Shown: piece by piece, positions 24,119 to 32,857 of the stretch
Position numbering within the stretch: the stretch's first letter is position 1
How the letters are laid out: the number at the start of each line of letters is the position of its first letter
Assembly: GCF_004101245.1 (NCBI RefSeq)
Contig: NZ_SCIN01000001.1
Coordinates: forward strand, 1,254,784-1,318,783
Length of the DNA stretch: 64,000 nucleotides
Direction: 5' to 3'
Source of the DNA: Sphingomonas sp. UV9
Lineage (GTDB): Bacteria; Pseudomonadota; Alphaproteobacteria; Sphingomonadales; Sphingomonadaceae
Position numbers and translations under genes: made by a program
The notes under the pieces: model-generated
The model's database searches: none
What the model was told of the DNA's origin: nothing
Seen by the model: the letters and a program-made list of their open reading frames with translations, nothing else

Positions 24119-25111
24119 GTGAGCACGTCCCTCCCCGTCATGCGGATCGCGGTGCCGGCGACGATCGCGCCGGCCATGCCCGATCCGGCCGATGGCGTGA
24201 TCGCCCTGCGCGGCGAGACGATGGGCACGAGCTGGCACGTGAAGTTCGCCGCCCCGCGAGGCTATGATCCGGCCGCAACCCACCGAGCGATCGTCTCGCG
24301 GCTGGCCGGGATCGTCGCGGAGATGAGCCACTGGGCGCCGACGTCGCTGCTGTCCCGCTTCAATCGTGCGGCGGCGGGCACATGGACGACGCTCCCGGCC
24401 GACTTCGCGCAGGTCATGGCGCACGCGCTGGCGATCGCCGAGACGACCGGCGGCGCGTTCGATCCGGCGATCGGCCGGCTCGTCGATGCCTGGGGCTTCG
24501 GTCCGATCCCGATCGCGGGCTTGCCGGGCGAGCCGCAGATCGCGGCGGCAAGGGCGCGGTCGGGCTGGCGCCACCTCGCCTTGTCCACGTCCGCGACGGG
24601 CGCGCACCTCCACCAGCCCGGTGCCATCGCGCTCGACCTCTCGGGCATCGCCAAGGGACATGCCGTCGATGCCGTCGCCGCGCTGTTGGGGGCTGCGGGG
24701 TTCGTCCATCACCTCGTCGAGATCGGCGGCGAACTCGTCGGCGCGGGAATGCGACCCGACGGCGATCCCTGGTGGGTCGATCTCGAAACCCCGACCGGTA
24801 CGATTCTGCCCCCGTTACGCCTTGCGCTGCACGGCATGGCGGTCGCGACCTCGGGTGATTATCGGCGCGGCGCGCATACGCTCGATCCCCGCACGGGTCG
24901 CCCGATCCAGACCGGAATCGTGTCGGCCAGCGTGATCCACCGAACCGCGATGGAGGCGGACGCGTGGGCCACGGGGCTCACCGTGCTCGGTCCGGTGGCC
25001 GGTCTCGAACTGGCCCGCGACCACGGCCTCGCGGCGCGACTGGTCACGTTCGTCGAGGGCAGGACGCGGGAGTATCTGAGCCCCGCCCTCGCCGCGATGC
25101 TCTCCGACTGA
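24119..25111 (+). CDS. apbE: FAD:protein FMN transferase
   Basis: 330 residues (GTG start; an ATG at 24140 would remove seven residues). ApbE motifs are GETMGTSWHVKF, TGGAFDPAIGRLVDAWGFG, IALDLSGIAKGHAVD, GGELVGAG, and HTLDPRTGRPI with the metal-binding region. The enzyme attaches FMN to Thr of partner proteins. As the last gene of the operon with a PepSY protein, it probably flavinylates an extracytoplasmic electron-transfer or ferric-reductase component. Confidence 0.93.
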   Translation: MSTSLPVMRIAVPATIAPAMPDPADGVIALRGETMGTSWHVKFAAPRGYDPAATHRAIVSRLAGIVAEMSHWAPTSLLSRFNRAAAGTWTTLPADFAQVMAHALAIAETTGGAFDPAIGRLVDAWGFGPIPIAGLPGEPQIAAARARSGWRHLALSTSATGAHLHQPGAIALDLSGIAKGHAVDAVAALLGAAGFVHHLVEIGGELVGAGMRPDGDPWWVDLETPTGTILPPLRLALHGMAVATSGDYRRGAHTLDPRTGRPIQTGIVSASVIHRTAMEADAWATGLTVLGPVAGLELARDHGLAARLVTFVEGRTREYLSPALAAMLSD

Positions 25112-25189
25112 CCAGAGCCCAGGCCGTCGCCGCCGCCCAGGGTCGAGGAGCCGCTACCCGATCCGACTTTCGCGCGTTATCGCTTGGCC

Positions 25190-25981
25190 ATGACTGCAAC
25201 GCCTCCTCCCGTCTTGTCCCCGACCGCCCTCTCCGCCAGCGCCTTGCCCGCCGCCACGCTCGTGGTGTTTCGCGACTCCGCCGGCGGACCGCCGGAGCTG
25301 CTGATGGTCGAGCGGGCGAAGGCGATGGTGTTTGCCGGCGGCGCACTGGTGTTTCCAGGCGGGCGGGTCGATCCCGGCGACCATGCGCTTGCTGCGGTTA
25401 CAGGTCGAGCCGATGACGATACCGCCGCCCGCATTGCCGCGATCCGCGAGACGATCGAGGAGGCGGGGCTGCCCATCGGGTTGTCGCCTATGCCGTCCCC
25501 GACCATGTTTGAGCGATTGCGTGCCTCGCTCCACGCCGGCACTGCGTTCGGTGCGGCATTGGCGGAAGCCGGCACCAGCCTAGACCTCGACGCGCTGGAA
25601 TATTTCGCCCGCTGGCTGCCCGCGCACGCGCATGCCCGGATATTCGATACGCGCTTCTATCTTGCACGGTTGCCCGCAGGTGCGCCCGAGGCCCGGGTCG
25701 ATGCGACGGAGAATGTGCGACTGTGCTGGGCGACCGCGGCCGACATACTCGCGGAGGCGGATGCGGGACGGGCGACGATCATCTTTCCGACCCGGCGCAA
25801 CCTCGAACGGCTGGCCCGGTTCGCCGACTTCGACGCGGCCGTCGCGGACGCGCGTGCGCATCCCGTGCGGACCGTGACGCCGTGGACCGAGACACGCGAC
25901 GGCGTCGAGCATCTCTGCATCCCCGACGATCTCGGCTATCCGGTGACGTCGGAGCCGATGTCCGACGCGGTGCGCGGCTGA
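25190..25981 (+). CDS. NUDIX hydrolase
   Basis: 263 residues. A Nudix box is split by an insertion: GGALVFPGGRVDPGD and later AAIRETIEEAG, giving the Gly and REx2EE metal-binding glutamates. This long form resembles NUDT19/RppH-unlike coenzyme A or nucleoside-diphosphate hydrolases of alphaproteobacteria. The stop is one base before the extensin-like gene, so they form an operon. Confidence 0.85.
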   Translation: MTATPPPVLSPTALSASALPAATLVVFRDSAGGPPELLMVERAKAMVFAGGALVFPGGRVDPGDHALAAVTGRADDDTAARIAAIRETIEEAGLPIGLSPMPSPTMFERLRASLHAGTAFGAALAEAGTSLDLDALEYFARWLPAHAHARIFDTRFYLARLPAGAPEARVDATENVRLCWATAADILAEADAGRATIIFPTRRNLERLARFADFDAAVADARAHPVRTVTPWTETRDGVEHLCIPDDLGYPVTSEPMSDAVRG

Positions 25982-25982
25982 C

Positions 25983-26711
25983 ATGCGGGCGGTGCGGCTG
26001 ACCCTCGGCTGGCTGGTAGGGCTGGCGATCGTCGCGACGATCGCGCTGATGCTGTGGTCGATGGCGCGCGGACGCCCGCAGGACCTGCCCTGGGCACCGC
26101 TCGATCTGGGCCAGCCGGTCGGGATGTTCACCGGGCGCAAGCTGACCGCGCTTACCGCGGATTTCCCGCAGTGCCGCGCGCTGCTCGATCGTGCGGGGGT
26201 GCGCTACACGGTCCTGCCGCCGCGCAAGGGCGAGGGCCAGTGCGGCTATTCCGACGGCATCCGGATGACCGACGGCGCGCGTAAGATCGCCTTCGTGCCT
26301 GCGGGGCTCGGCATTGCCTGCCCGGTCGCCGCGGCGCTGTCGATGTGGGAATGGGACGTGGTCCAGCCCGCAGCCGAACGCCATTTCGGCGCGCGGGTGG
26401 CAAGCATCGATCATTTCGGCAGCTATAGTTGCCGGCGGATCTACGGACGCGATGCTGGCAACTGGAGCGAGCATTCCACCGCCGATGCGGTCGACATCGC
26501 CGGCTTCCGCCTGACCGACGGCACCCGCATTACCGTCGCGCGCGATTGGAAGGGCGACGATGCGAAGTCGGCCTTCCTGCGCGAGGTGCGCGACGGTGCC
26601 TGCACGGTTTTCGCAACGACGCTGTCCCCCGACTACAACGCCGCGCATGCCGATCACCTGCATCTGGATCAGGCCGATCGCGGCTCGATGGGCTGGCGAG
26701 CCTGCCGATGA
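25983..26711 (+). CDS. Extensin-like family protein, membrane-anchored
   Basis: 242 residues with one N-terminal helix (about residues 6-26). The extensin-like C-terminal domain shows conserved Cys residues (FPQCRALL, GQCGYSDG, LGIACPVA, SYSCRRI, DGACTVF) and Asp/His motifs NWSEHSTADAVDIAGF and HADHLHLD that resemble the zinc site of LAS-type peptidases. A murein peptidase-like role is possible but unproven. Confidence 0.87.
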   Translation: MRAVRLTLGWLVGLAIVATIALMLWSMARGRPQDLPWAPLDLGQPVGMFTGRKLTALTADFPQCRALLDRAGVRYTVLPPRKGEGQCGYSDGIRMTDGARKIAFVPAGLGIACPVAAALSMWEWDVVQPAAERHFGARVASIDHFGSYSCRRIYGRDAGNWSEHSTADAVDIAGFRLTDGTRITVARDWKGDDAKSAFLREVRDGACTVFATTLSPDYNAAHADHLHLDQADRGSMGWRACR

Positions 26712-26718
26712 GCTATTG

Positions 26719-26743
26719 GATCCTCCCCCGCCAGGGGAGGATC
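26719..26743. repeat. Simple palindrome, family A
   Basis: GGATCCTCCCCCGCC then AGGGGAGGATC, one outer-arm unit of the composite repeat. It sits just after the extensin-like stop and before the convergent next gene, where it may also end transcription. Confidence 0.75.
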
Positions 26744-26759
26744 GTTGTTTATCCCAACC

Positions 26760-27314
26760 TCAACTCGCCAGCGTCGTCCCCGAATCCACTTTCTCCACCC
26801 AATACGGGAAGAATGCCGGCTGTCGGTTCGACCAGCCCGACGCGGTCGCCGCCGCCTCGCTGATCGACTGGAGCAATTTCCGCCGCAGTTCCGGATGCAG
26901 GTGCGGCAGCGCCGCCGCCGCGCAGAACGCCGCCGGCAACCACGGCCGAACCTCCGCCCCGATCAACCGCTCGTACAGAAACCGCAGCGCCGAGAAACTC
27001 GTCAGTCGCCCCTGCCCCAGATCGAACGCGACCAGCGTCATCAACGGCGCCAGGAACGGCTCGATCGCATCGAGGCCGCTATCGTCGGGTACCATCACGC
27101 GCAGATCGGGAAGCGAATTGTACAGCCGCGCCTGCGCCCGGATGCTGGCCGCCTCGACCACGTCGCGCGACCAGCGCAGCATCGCATCCTCGCGGTCGAG
27201 CCCCACGTCGAGCGAGCGGCGGATGTAGCGCTGCGTCGAACTCGGGAAGCTCGCAAATTCCTTCATCTCGGCCAGCGTCATCGAGCCCTGTGCCGGTTTC
27301 ATTCTGGAAGCCAT
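26760..27314 (-). CDS. Hypothetical protein, unknown function
   Basis: 184 residues, mostly helical, no signal peptide or membrane span. Notable strings are MTLAEMKEFASFPSSTQRYIRR and AAFCAAAALPHLHPELRRKLL. Base and codon use match the neighbours. I do not recognise the family. It is convergent with the extensin-like gene. Confidence 0.65.
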   Translation of the reverse strand: MASRMKPAQGSMTLAEMKEFASFPSSTQRYIRRSLDVGLDREDAMLRWSRDVVEAASIRAQARLYNSLPDLRVMVPDDSGLDAIEPFLAPLMTLVAFDLGQGRLTSFSALRFLYERLIGAEVRPWLPAAFCAAAALPHLHPELRRKLLQSISEAAATASGWSNRQPAFFPYWVEKVDSGTTLAS

Positions 27315-27494
27315 GTCGTCACCCCGCTCTCGTCAAGGAACCGGCGGACTATGCACCCGGATGGTTAACAACGACCCTATCGCGCGTCATCTTTCGGTAA
27401 CACCAAGCGACCATGAAAGCTGTTGCGCTGCAACAAGGCTGCGACGAACCGAACGAAACTAAGCGATTTGATCGTCTTGCGAGGCGTTTGGGCA

Positions 27495-27528
27495 ACAAAA
27501 AAGCGCCGGTCGTTGCCGACCGGCGCCC
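27495..27528 (-). terminator. Strong Rho-independent terminator
   Basis: On the minus strand GCGCCGGTCG pairs with CGACCGGCGC around GCAA (a GNRA loop), then six T. It ends the 99-residue hydrophilic protein gene. Confidence 0.95.
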
Positions 27529-27550
27529 GTTCGCTAAGCAGGAAGGCGTG

Positions 27551-27850
27551 TTAAGCCTGCTTTTCGCGCAGCGCCCGCTCGGCATCCTCGTCATAGCCCG
27601 ACGACTTGGCCGGTTCACGATTGGAGCCTGGCTGCGTGGCGGAAAGCGGATCGCTGCCGTCCATCGACTCGTCGAGCCCGTTGTCGAGACGTGCGTCCAC
27701 GCTGTCCGGATTCTTCTGCAGACGCTTGCCGATCGACTTGTCCTGCCCGGCCTCCTGGCGCGGATCGCGACCTGAGCTCTTTTCCTCGGCATCCGTGTCG
27801 TCGGGCGCTACCGAAAGGCTGTCCAGCGCGCTTTTGTCTATGTCGGTCAT
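27551..27850 (-). CDS. Small hydrophilic acidic protein, unknown
   Basis: 99 residues, very rich in Asp, Glu, Ser and Lys and without hydrophobic core (DKSALDSLSVAPDDTDAEE, KNPDSVDARLDNGLDES, YDEDAERALREKQA). Likely intrinsically disordered, in the manner of stress-associated hydrophilins. The ATG at 27850 follows AGAGGGACG. A strong terminator follows. Function not recognised. Confidence 0.7.
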   Translation of the reverse strand: MTDIDKSALDSLSVAPDDTDAEEKSSGRDPRQEAGQDKSIGKRLQKNPDSVDARLDNGLDESMDGSDPLSATQPGSNREPAKSSGYDEDAERALREKQA

Positions 27851-27900
27851 TACGACGTCCCTCTTTAATCTTGGCGATGACCAACGGTCCAAGCGAGCTT

Positions 27901-27955
27901 TGTTTCCCCGCGAAAGCGGGGACCCGGACTGGGCTCCCGCCTTCGCGGGAGAACA
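27901..27955. repeat. Palindromic repeat, family C
   Basis: Two hairpins back to back: TTCCCCGCGAAAGCGGGGA and CTCCCGCCTTCGCGGGAG, joined by CCCGGACTGGG. A related, longer copy is at 39386-39473. It lies just beyond the transglutaminase stop. Confidence 0.75.
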
Positions 27956-27973
27956 AGGGTGCGGCCAAAGGCC

Positions 27974-28765
27974 TCAATCGATCGGCGTGACCTTCACCGT
28001 CTGCTCCCACAGATGCGCCTGCCCAAACACCGTCATGAACGCGATGTCCGTCGCGTCGCGCCCGACACACACCCGCGCTATGTCGCTGCACGTCGCCATC
28101 TTCGTCGCGTCGATCAGCCGCCAGTCGCCTGCCAGCCAGAGTTCGGCGACCGCATGGAAGTCGGGCGGATCGACGCCGGGCGCATAGGCCGACACGCACC
28201 GCGCCGGGATCCCGCCCGCGCGCGCCAGCGACACCAGCAGATGCGAATAGTCGCGGCATACCCCCGACCTGGAAGCAAACGTATCGAGCGCGGTCGTCTC
28301 GCCGCTGCTCGACCCACAGCGATAATCGAGCGACTGGTATACCCATTCGGTGAGCGCCGCCGCGAGCGGGCCACCTTCCAGTCCGTCGAATTCGCGCGCG
28401 ACAAAGCCTTCGAAACGGTCGGAGGGGCAATAGCGGCTCGGCATCAGATAGGGCGTCAGCTCGCCGTCGAGCATCCGCGGCGGTGTCGCTGGGTACAGCT
28501 CGAGCTGGACGCGCTCGCGCGATACCGCGACGATCGTCTTATACTCGGCGGTGAAGCGGCCGTGACCGCGCGACCAGCAGCGCTGGCCGATCCCGTCCTC
28601 GCCGCGAACAGCCCGGATCGGGCTGTCGGACCAGATCGTCAGCGATTCGGACTCGATCGTCTGGTCGGCCATCGCCGCCGCCTCGATCTGGAGGAGCACA
28701 TCGGCGTCCCCCGTGATCCCGTAATCCAGACGCACGTCTATCGAGAGCCGCATCGCGCGTCCCAT
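27974..28765 (-). CDS. Transglutaminase-like cysteine protease family protein
   Basis: 263 residues, cytoplasmic. An N-terminal beta domain (LDYGITGDADVLLQIEAA) is followed by a transglutaminase core with the catalytic triad in SGVCRDYSHL (Cys), DFHAVAELWL (His) and LIDATKM (Asp). Bacterial members are thought to be peptidases or amide-bond enzymes. Start at 28765; an ATG 12 bases further in is equally possible. Confidence 0.85.
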   Translation of the reverse strand: MGRAMRLSIDVRLDYGITGDADVLLQIEAAAMADQTIESESLTIWSDSPIRAVRGEDGIGQRCWSRGHGRFTAEYKTIVAVSRERVQLELYPATPPRMLDGELTPYLMPSRYCPSDRFEGFVAREFDGLEGGPLAAALTEWVYQSLDYRCGSSSGETTALDTFASRSGVCRDYSHLLVSLARAGGIPARCVSAYAPGVDPPDFHAVAELWLAGDWRLIDATKMATCSDIARVCVGRDATDIAFMTVFGQAHLWEQTVKVTPID

Positions 28766-28780
28766 TCCTGTCCTGAAACC

Positions 28781-28816
28781 AAAAGAAAAGGGCCCGGCGG
28801 TGTCCCGCCGAGCCCT
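28781..28816 (-). terminator. Rho-independent terminator of the Bax-inhibitor-1 gene
   Basis: On the minus strand an 11-bp stem (GGGCTCGGCGG with CCGCCGGGCCC, loop GACA) runs into TTTTCTTTT. Confidence 0.9.
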
Positions 28817-28841
28817 GCGTTCGTCACACCCTTAGCGGGAG

Positions 28842-29591
28842 TTAGTTACGGCTGCTACCAAACAGACGCAGCACGAACATGAACATGTTGATAAAGTCGA
28901 GATACAGGCTGAGCGCCGACATGATCACGACCTTGCCGACCATGTCGGTGCCGGCAACCTGCGCGTACAGGCTCTTGGTACGCTGCGTGTCGTAGGCGGT
29001 GAGGCCCGCGAACAGCAGCACGCCGACGCCGCTGATGACCAGCTGCATCACGCCCGACTGCAGGAACATGTTGATCAGGCTCGCGACCAGCAGGCCGACG
29101 ACACCGATGATCAGGAACGTCCCGAACGCCGAGAGGTCACGCTTGGTGGTGTAGCCATACAGGCTCAGCCCTGCGAAGCCGGCGGCGGTGGCGAAGAACG
29201 CACCCGCGATCGACGTGCCGCTATAGACCAGGAAGATGGTCGACATCGACAGGCCCATCAGGACCGCGAAGCCCCAGAAAAGCATCTGCATCGTGCCGGT
29301 CGACATCTTGTTCTGGCCGAAGCTCATGCCGAACACGATCGCGAGTGGCGAGAACATGATGACATACTTCAGAATGCCACCGCTCATGAACACCTGTGCG
29401 GCGGGCGAGGATGCGCCACCCCATGCGAACAGCATCGCGACGATGCCGGTCAGCAGGACTGCCGAACCCATGTAATTATAGACGGACAGCATGTACGACC
29501 GGAGACCAGCGTCATAGGCCTCGGTACGCTGGCCCGTGGCCGTCGTTCCGAACGACGCGGCGCGGGGCCGGGGGTCAGACCAATTAGCCAT
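28842..29591 (-). CDS. Bax inhibitor-1/YccA-family membrane protein
   Basis: 249 residues, seven predicted membrane helices, ending with the family signature region SALSLYLDFINMFMFVLRLFG. Members act as pH-sensitive calcium leak channels or modulators of membrane protein proteolysis. The start MANWSD at 29591 is chosen because AAAGGAG lies 10 bases upstream. It has its own terminator and is divergent from thpR. Confidence 0.92.
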   Translation of the reverse strand: MANWSDPRPRAASFGTTATGQRTEAYDAGLRSYMLSVYNYMGSAVLLTGIVAMLFAWGGASSPAAQVFMSGGILKYVIMFSPLAIVFGMSFGQNKMSTGTMQMLFWGFAVLMGLSMSTIFLVYSGTSIAGAFFATAAGFAGLSLYGYTTKRDLSAFGTFLIIGVVGLLVASLINMFLQSGVMQLVISGVGVLLFAGLTAYDTQRTKSLYAQVAGTDMVGKVVIMSALSLYLDFINMFMFVLRLFGSSRN

Positions 29592-29713
29592 TGTGAAATC
29601 AGCTCCTTTGTCCGGCATAATGCCGGTTACGGTGAATATCGTCTTTTATAGGACGCTTTTCAAGCAGAGTGGTTGCATCGGCGCCTGCGTTCGCGGTTAA
29701 CCTGCTACCATCC

Positions 29714-30307
29714 ATGATCCGCCTTTTCGTCGCCCTTCGCCCACCGCCGGCTATCCGGCAGAGCTTGCGCGATATAATGGAGGGCGTCCCCGCCGCTCGC
29801 TGGCAGGACGACGAGCAGTTGCATATCACGCTGCGCTTCATCGGCGCCGTCGAGCGACCGGTCGCCGAGGATGTCGCGATCGCGCTGAGCCAGATCGTCG
29901 CACCGGCGCCAAGCGTATCGCTGTCGGGCGCAGGCAGGTTCGAGAAGCGCGGACGAACCGACACGCTCTGGGTCGGCGTGACTCCGCACGACGCACTCGC
30001 CGCGCTCCACCGCAAGGTCGACCAGGCGTGCGTCCGGGCTGGACTCGATCCCGAACGCCGCGCGTATCTGCCGCACATAACGGTCGCACGACTGGCGCGA
30101 TCGGCCGGCGTCGGCTTTGCGGTCGACGAATGGCTGGCGACGCACGCGGGTCTCGCCAGCGCGTCCTTCCCGCTACCCCATCTCGTGCTGTACGAAAGCC
30201 ATCTCGGGCGCGACGGCGCGACGTACGAACCGGTCGCACGCTGGGCGCTCGATATGCCGGGCGACCTACCGGGCGATATGCTGGGCGACCTAACGGACGG
30301 AACCTGA
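29714..30307 (+). CDS. thpR: RNA 2',3'-cyclic phosphodiesterase (2H family)
   Basis: 197 residues. The two HxT catalytic motifs are present as HITLRF and HITVAR, separated as in ThpR/LigT. The N-terminus MIRLFVALRPP is typical. The C-terminus carries a short repeat GDLPGDMLGDL not usual in the family. Divergent from the Bax-inhibitor gene. Confidence 0.9.
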   Translation: MIRLFVALRPPPAIRQSLRDIMEGVPAARWQDDEQLHITLRFIGAVERPVAEDVAIALSQIVAPAPSVSLSGAGRFEKRGRTDTLWVGVTPHDALAALHRKVDQACVRAGLDPERRAYLPHITVARLARSAGVGFAVDEWLATHAGLASASFPLPHLVLYESHLGRDGATYEPVARWALDMPGDLPGDMLGDLTDGT

Positions 30308-30351
30308 GCGGCGGCGGAGGGTTCGCAGAGAGATCAACAGGGAGAGACGAC

Positions 30352-30888
30352 ATGCGGATTGTGACACTGGCACTGCTCGGCGCGGCGACGATGGGCCTCA
30401 GCGCCTGCGACAAGACCGGGATGGACACGGGCACGCCGATGGCGGGCGGCCAGCGCGCCACCGCGATGCTCCAGACCGCGACCGGCACCGACGTCGGCCG
30501 CGCGACCGCCACCGAAGTCGCGGGCGGTATCCGCTTCACGCTCGACGCCAAGGCGATGCCCCCCGGCACGCACGGCGCGCACATCCACATGGTCGGCCGC
30601 TGCGACGCGCCGGACTTCACGACGGCGGGCGGTCACTGGAACCCGACCGGCATGAAGCACGGCACCATGAACCCACAGGGCCCGCATGAAGGCGACCTGC
30701 CGAACCTGATCATCGGCACCGATGGTCGTGGCACGGTCGGGATCACCATCCCCGGCGCGACGATGGCGGGCTTGATGGACGCGGACGGCTCTGCGTTCGT
30801 GGTGCACGCGGGTCCGGACGACATGATGACCGATCCGTCCGGCAACAGCGGCGGACGGATCGCCTGCGGCGTGTTCCAGGCGGGGTAA
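30352..30888 (+). CDS. sodC: Cu/Zn superoxide dismutase, lipoprotein
   Basis: 178 residues. The N-terminus ends in the lipobox LSAC (C19), so it is probably lipid-anchored in the periplasm. Metal ligands and disulfide residues are visible in HGAHIHMVGRCD, GGHWNP, HEGDLPNL and FVVHAG, with a late GGRIACG for the disulfide. It removes periplasmic superoxide. GGGAGAGACG precedes the ATG. Confidence 0.95.
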   Translation: MRIVTLALLGAATMGLSACDKTGMDTGTPMAGGQRATAMLQTATGTDVGRATATEVAGGIRFTLDAKAMPPGTHGAHIHMVGRCDAPDFTTAGGHWNPTGMKHGTMNPQGPHEGDLPNLIIGTDGRGTVGITIPGATMAGLMDADGSAFVVHAGPDDMMTDPSGNSGGRIACGVFQAG

Positions 30889-30895
30889 AGGCGCG

Positions 30896-30927
30896 GCCCC
30901 TCCCGCGTTGCGGGAGGGGCATCTTTT
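30896..30927 (+). terminator. Terminator of sodC (also family G palindrome)
   Basis: GCCCCTCCCGC, GTT loop, GCGGGAGGGGC, then ATCTTTT. The same GCCCCTCCCG/CGGGAGGGGC palindrome type occurs at 36466 and 52247, so it may be a mobile repeat used as terminator. Confidence 0.85.
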
Positions 30928-30967
30928 CGTCGCTTGATCGCGACATCGCTACACACCGTCCCCCACC

Positions 30968-31135
30968 CCCGTTCGTGCTGAGTAGAGACCGAGTAGCTTC
31001 GCAGAAGCGTAACGAGGGCTCGTATCGAAGCACAGGTTCCGAGCGCCAGCCCCACCCCCCTTTGCCGTGAGCGAAGTCGAAGGGTACGCCCCGCACACCG
31101 ATGCTTCGACTTCGCTCGGCACGAACGGGGAGCGG
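30968..31135. repeat. Interspersed inverted-repeat element, family F
   Basis: About 168 bp bounded by CCCCCGTTCGTGCTGAG and its inverse CTCGGCACGAACGGGG. Inside are CGAAGCACAGG and a TGAGCGAAGTCGAAGGGTA block that pairs with TTCGACTTCGCTCGGCA. It fills the sodC to MFS intergenic gap between convergent genes. Confidence 0.75.
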
Positions 31136-31156
31136 GGAGTAACGCCACCCTTCGAG

Positions 31157-32725
31157 CTAAACCGCCTCCCCCGCCGCCCTTGCCCTGGCCTCCCGCGTAG
31201 CCTCGGCGCGCGGCGCCAGCCGGTACGCGGCGACCGCACACGCCAGCGTGATCGGCGTCACCACCAGCAGCGACAGCATGCCCGTCGACAGGCTCCCGGT
31301 CAGCGTCGACACCCGCCCGGCCATATAGGGCCCAAGCGCCAGTCCGATTAGGGTCGTCCCGATGAAGAACGTGGCGGTCGCGGTGCCTCGCATCCGCGGC
31401 AACACCATGTCCTGCGTCGTCGCCGCAGCCGCGCCCAGCGCGCAGGATGCGGTCAATTGCGCGAGGAAGATCCCCGTATAGAACGCGGTCGATGACGACG
31501 CGGTGAAGGCGAGGATCAGGAACGGCACCGGCACCACCGCGCCGAAGATCACCACCCACAGCCGCCCCGCCGGATTACCCCGCCGCAACCGATCCGACAC
31601 CACCCCGCCGATCGTCAGCCCCAGGAATCCCGCGGTCGCGCCGAGGCTGCCGATCATGAACCCCGCCGACGCCGGCGTCGCGCCCAGTTCGCGCAACGCA
31701 TAGGGCGCCGCCCAGAAACTCGCCGCATAGCTCAGGAACGCGTTCAGCCCATACGCCACCACCGTGCACAGGAACGCCGGCGTCCCGACGATCAGCGCAA
31801 AGGTCGGTGGATCGCGCCGCTTCAGCGCGGACGCCCACGAGAACACCGCATACACCCCGATCCCGATCGCGACCCATTGCGGCCAGGGCTCGCCGATCGC
31901 GATCAGCCCCGACACCGCCGCAACCACGACCGCCAACGCGAGGAGGTTATACGTCAGCGCCTTCGCGCCGCCCATCGCCGCGCCGATCAGCGTGAGCGGC
32001 GGCACGATCGTCACCAGTTCGGCACCGAATGCACGGAACGGTGCGGGATGCTTCTCGGGCTCCGGAAAGCCCTCGACCAGCCCGCGGATCGGCTCCTTCA
32101 GCGTCGCGATCCACAGCGCGAGCAGCAGCCCCGGCAGGCCGACCGCCATGAACGCCGCCTGCCAACCGACCAGCCCGAGCGGACCGCCGCCGGGATAGGC
32201 ACGGTTCCAGCCCTGCACGATCAGCCCGCCGATGAACAACGAACAGCCGCCGCCGACATATAATCCGGCGGAATAGATCGACAACGCGGTCGCGCGCAGC
32301 CGCTTGGGGAAATAGTCGGAGATGATCGAATAAGCGGATGGGCTGGCGGTCGCCTCGCCGATGCCGACGCCGATCCGCGCCGCGGCAAGATGCCCGCCGG
32401 TCCGCGAGAAGCCAGAAAGCGCGGTCATCACCGACCACAAGGACAAGCCGATCGTCATCAACCGGACCCGGTGCCAATTGTCCGCCAGCCGCCCGAGCGG
32501 GATCCCGAACAACGAATAGAACACGCCGAACGCGGTGCCGTACAGGAAGCCGAGATCCTGGTCCTTCAGCCCCAGGTCGCGCTTGATGTCCTCCGCCAGG
32601 ATCGAGATGATCTGCCGGTCGACGAAGTTCAGGACGTAGACGAGAAACAGGACCGACAGCACGTACCAGGCATAGCGCGACGCGCCCCGCTCCGGCTCGC
32701 CGACGATGGTTTGCGCACTCGCCAT
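31157..32725 (-). CDS. Spinster-type MFS transporter
   Basis: 522 residues with about twelve transmembrane helices and the MFS motif GRLADNWHRVRLM after helix 2. FVDRQIISILAEDIKRDLGL at the end of helix 1 is characteristic of the spinster group common in sphingomonads. Substrate is unknown (lipid or small hydrophobic compounds in relatives). Start MASAQT at 32725 is supported by GAGGGAT. Confidence 0.87.
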   Translation of the reverse strand: MASAQTIVGEPERGASRYAWYVLSVLFLVYVLNFVDRQIISILAEDIKRDLGLKDQDLGFLYGTAFGVFYSLFGIPLGRLADNWHRVRLMTIGLSLWSVMTALSGFSRTGGHLAAARIGVGIGEATASPSAYSIISDYFPKRLRATALSIYSAGLYVGGGCSLFIGGLIVQGWNRAYPGGGPLGLVGWQAAFMAVGLPGLLLALWIATLKEPIRGLVEGFPEPEKHPAPFRAFGAELVTIVPPLTLIGAAMGGAKALTYNLLALAVVVAAVSGLIAIGEPWPQWVAIGIGVYAVFSWASALKRRDPPTFALIVGTPAFLCTVVAYGLNAFLSYAASFWAAPYALRELGATPASAGFMIGSLGATAGFLGLTIGGVVSDRLRRGNPAGRLWVVIFGAVVPVPFLILAFTASSSTAFYTGIFLAQLTASCALGAAAATTQDMVLPRMRGTATATFFIGTTLIGLALGPYMAGRVSTLTGSLSTGMLSLLVVTPITLACAVAAYRLAPRAEATREARARAAGEAV

Positions 32726-32818
32726 GATCCCTCCTCGATTTTTTCGAGCTATGGGTATCAGAGGGAAGAAGAGAGAAACAGCGCTTTCGGCAGTGTCGGG
32801 TACGCCAGCCCATGCTGC

Positions 32819-32844
32819 GATCCTCCCCCGCCAGGGGGAGGATC
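32819..32844. repeat. Simple palindrome, family A
   Basis: GATCCTCCCCCGCC/AGGGGGAGGATC, a near-perfect palindrome between the hypothetical membrane protein stop and the MFS gene. Confidence 0.75.
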
Positions 32845-32857
32845 GGACCGTCACCTC

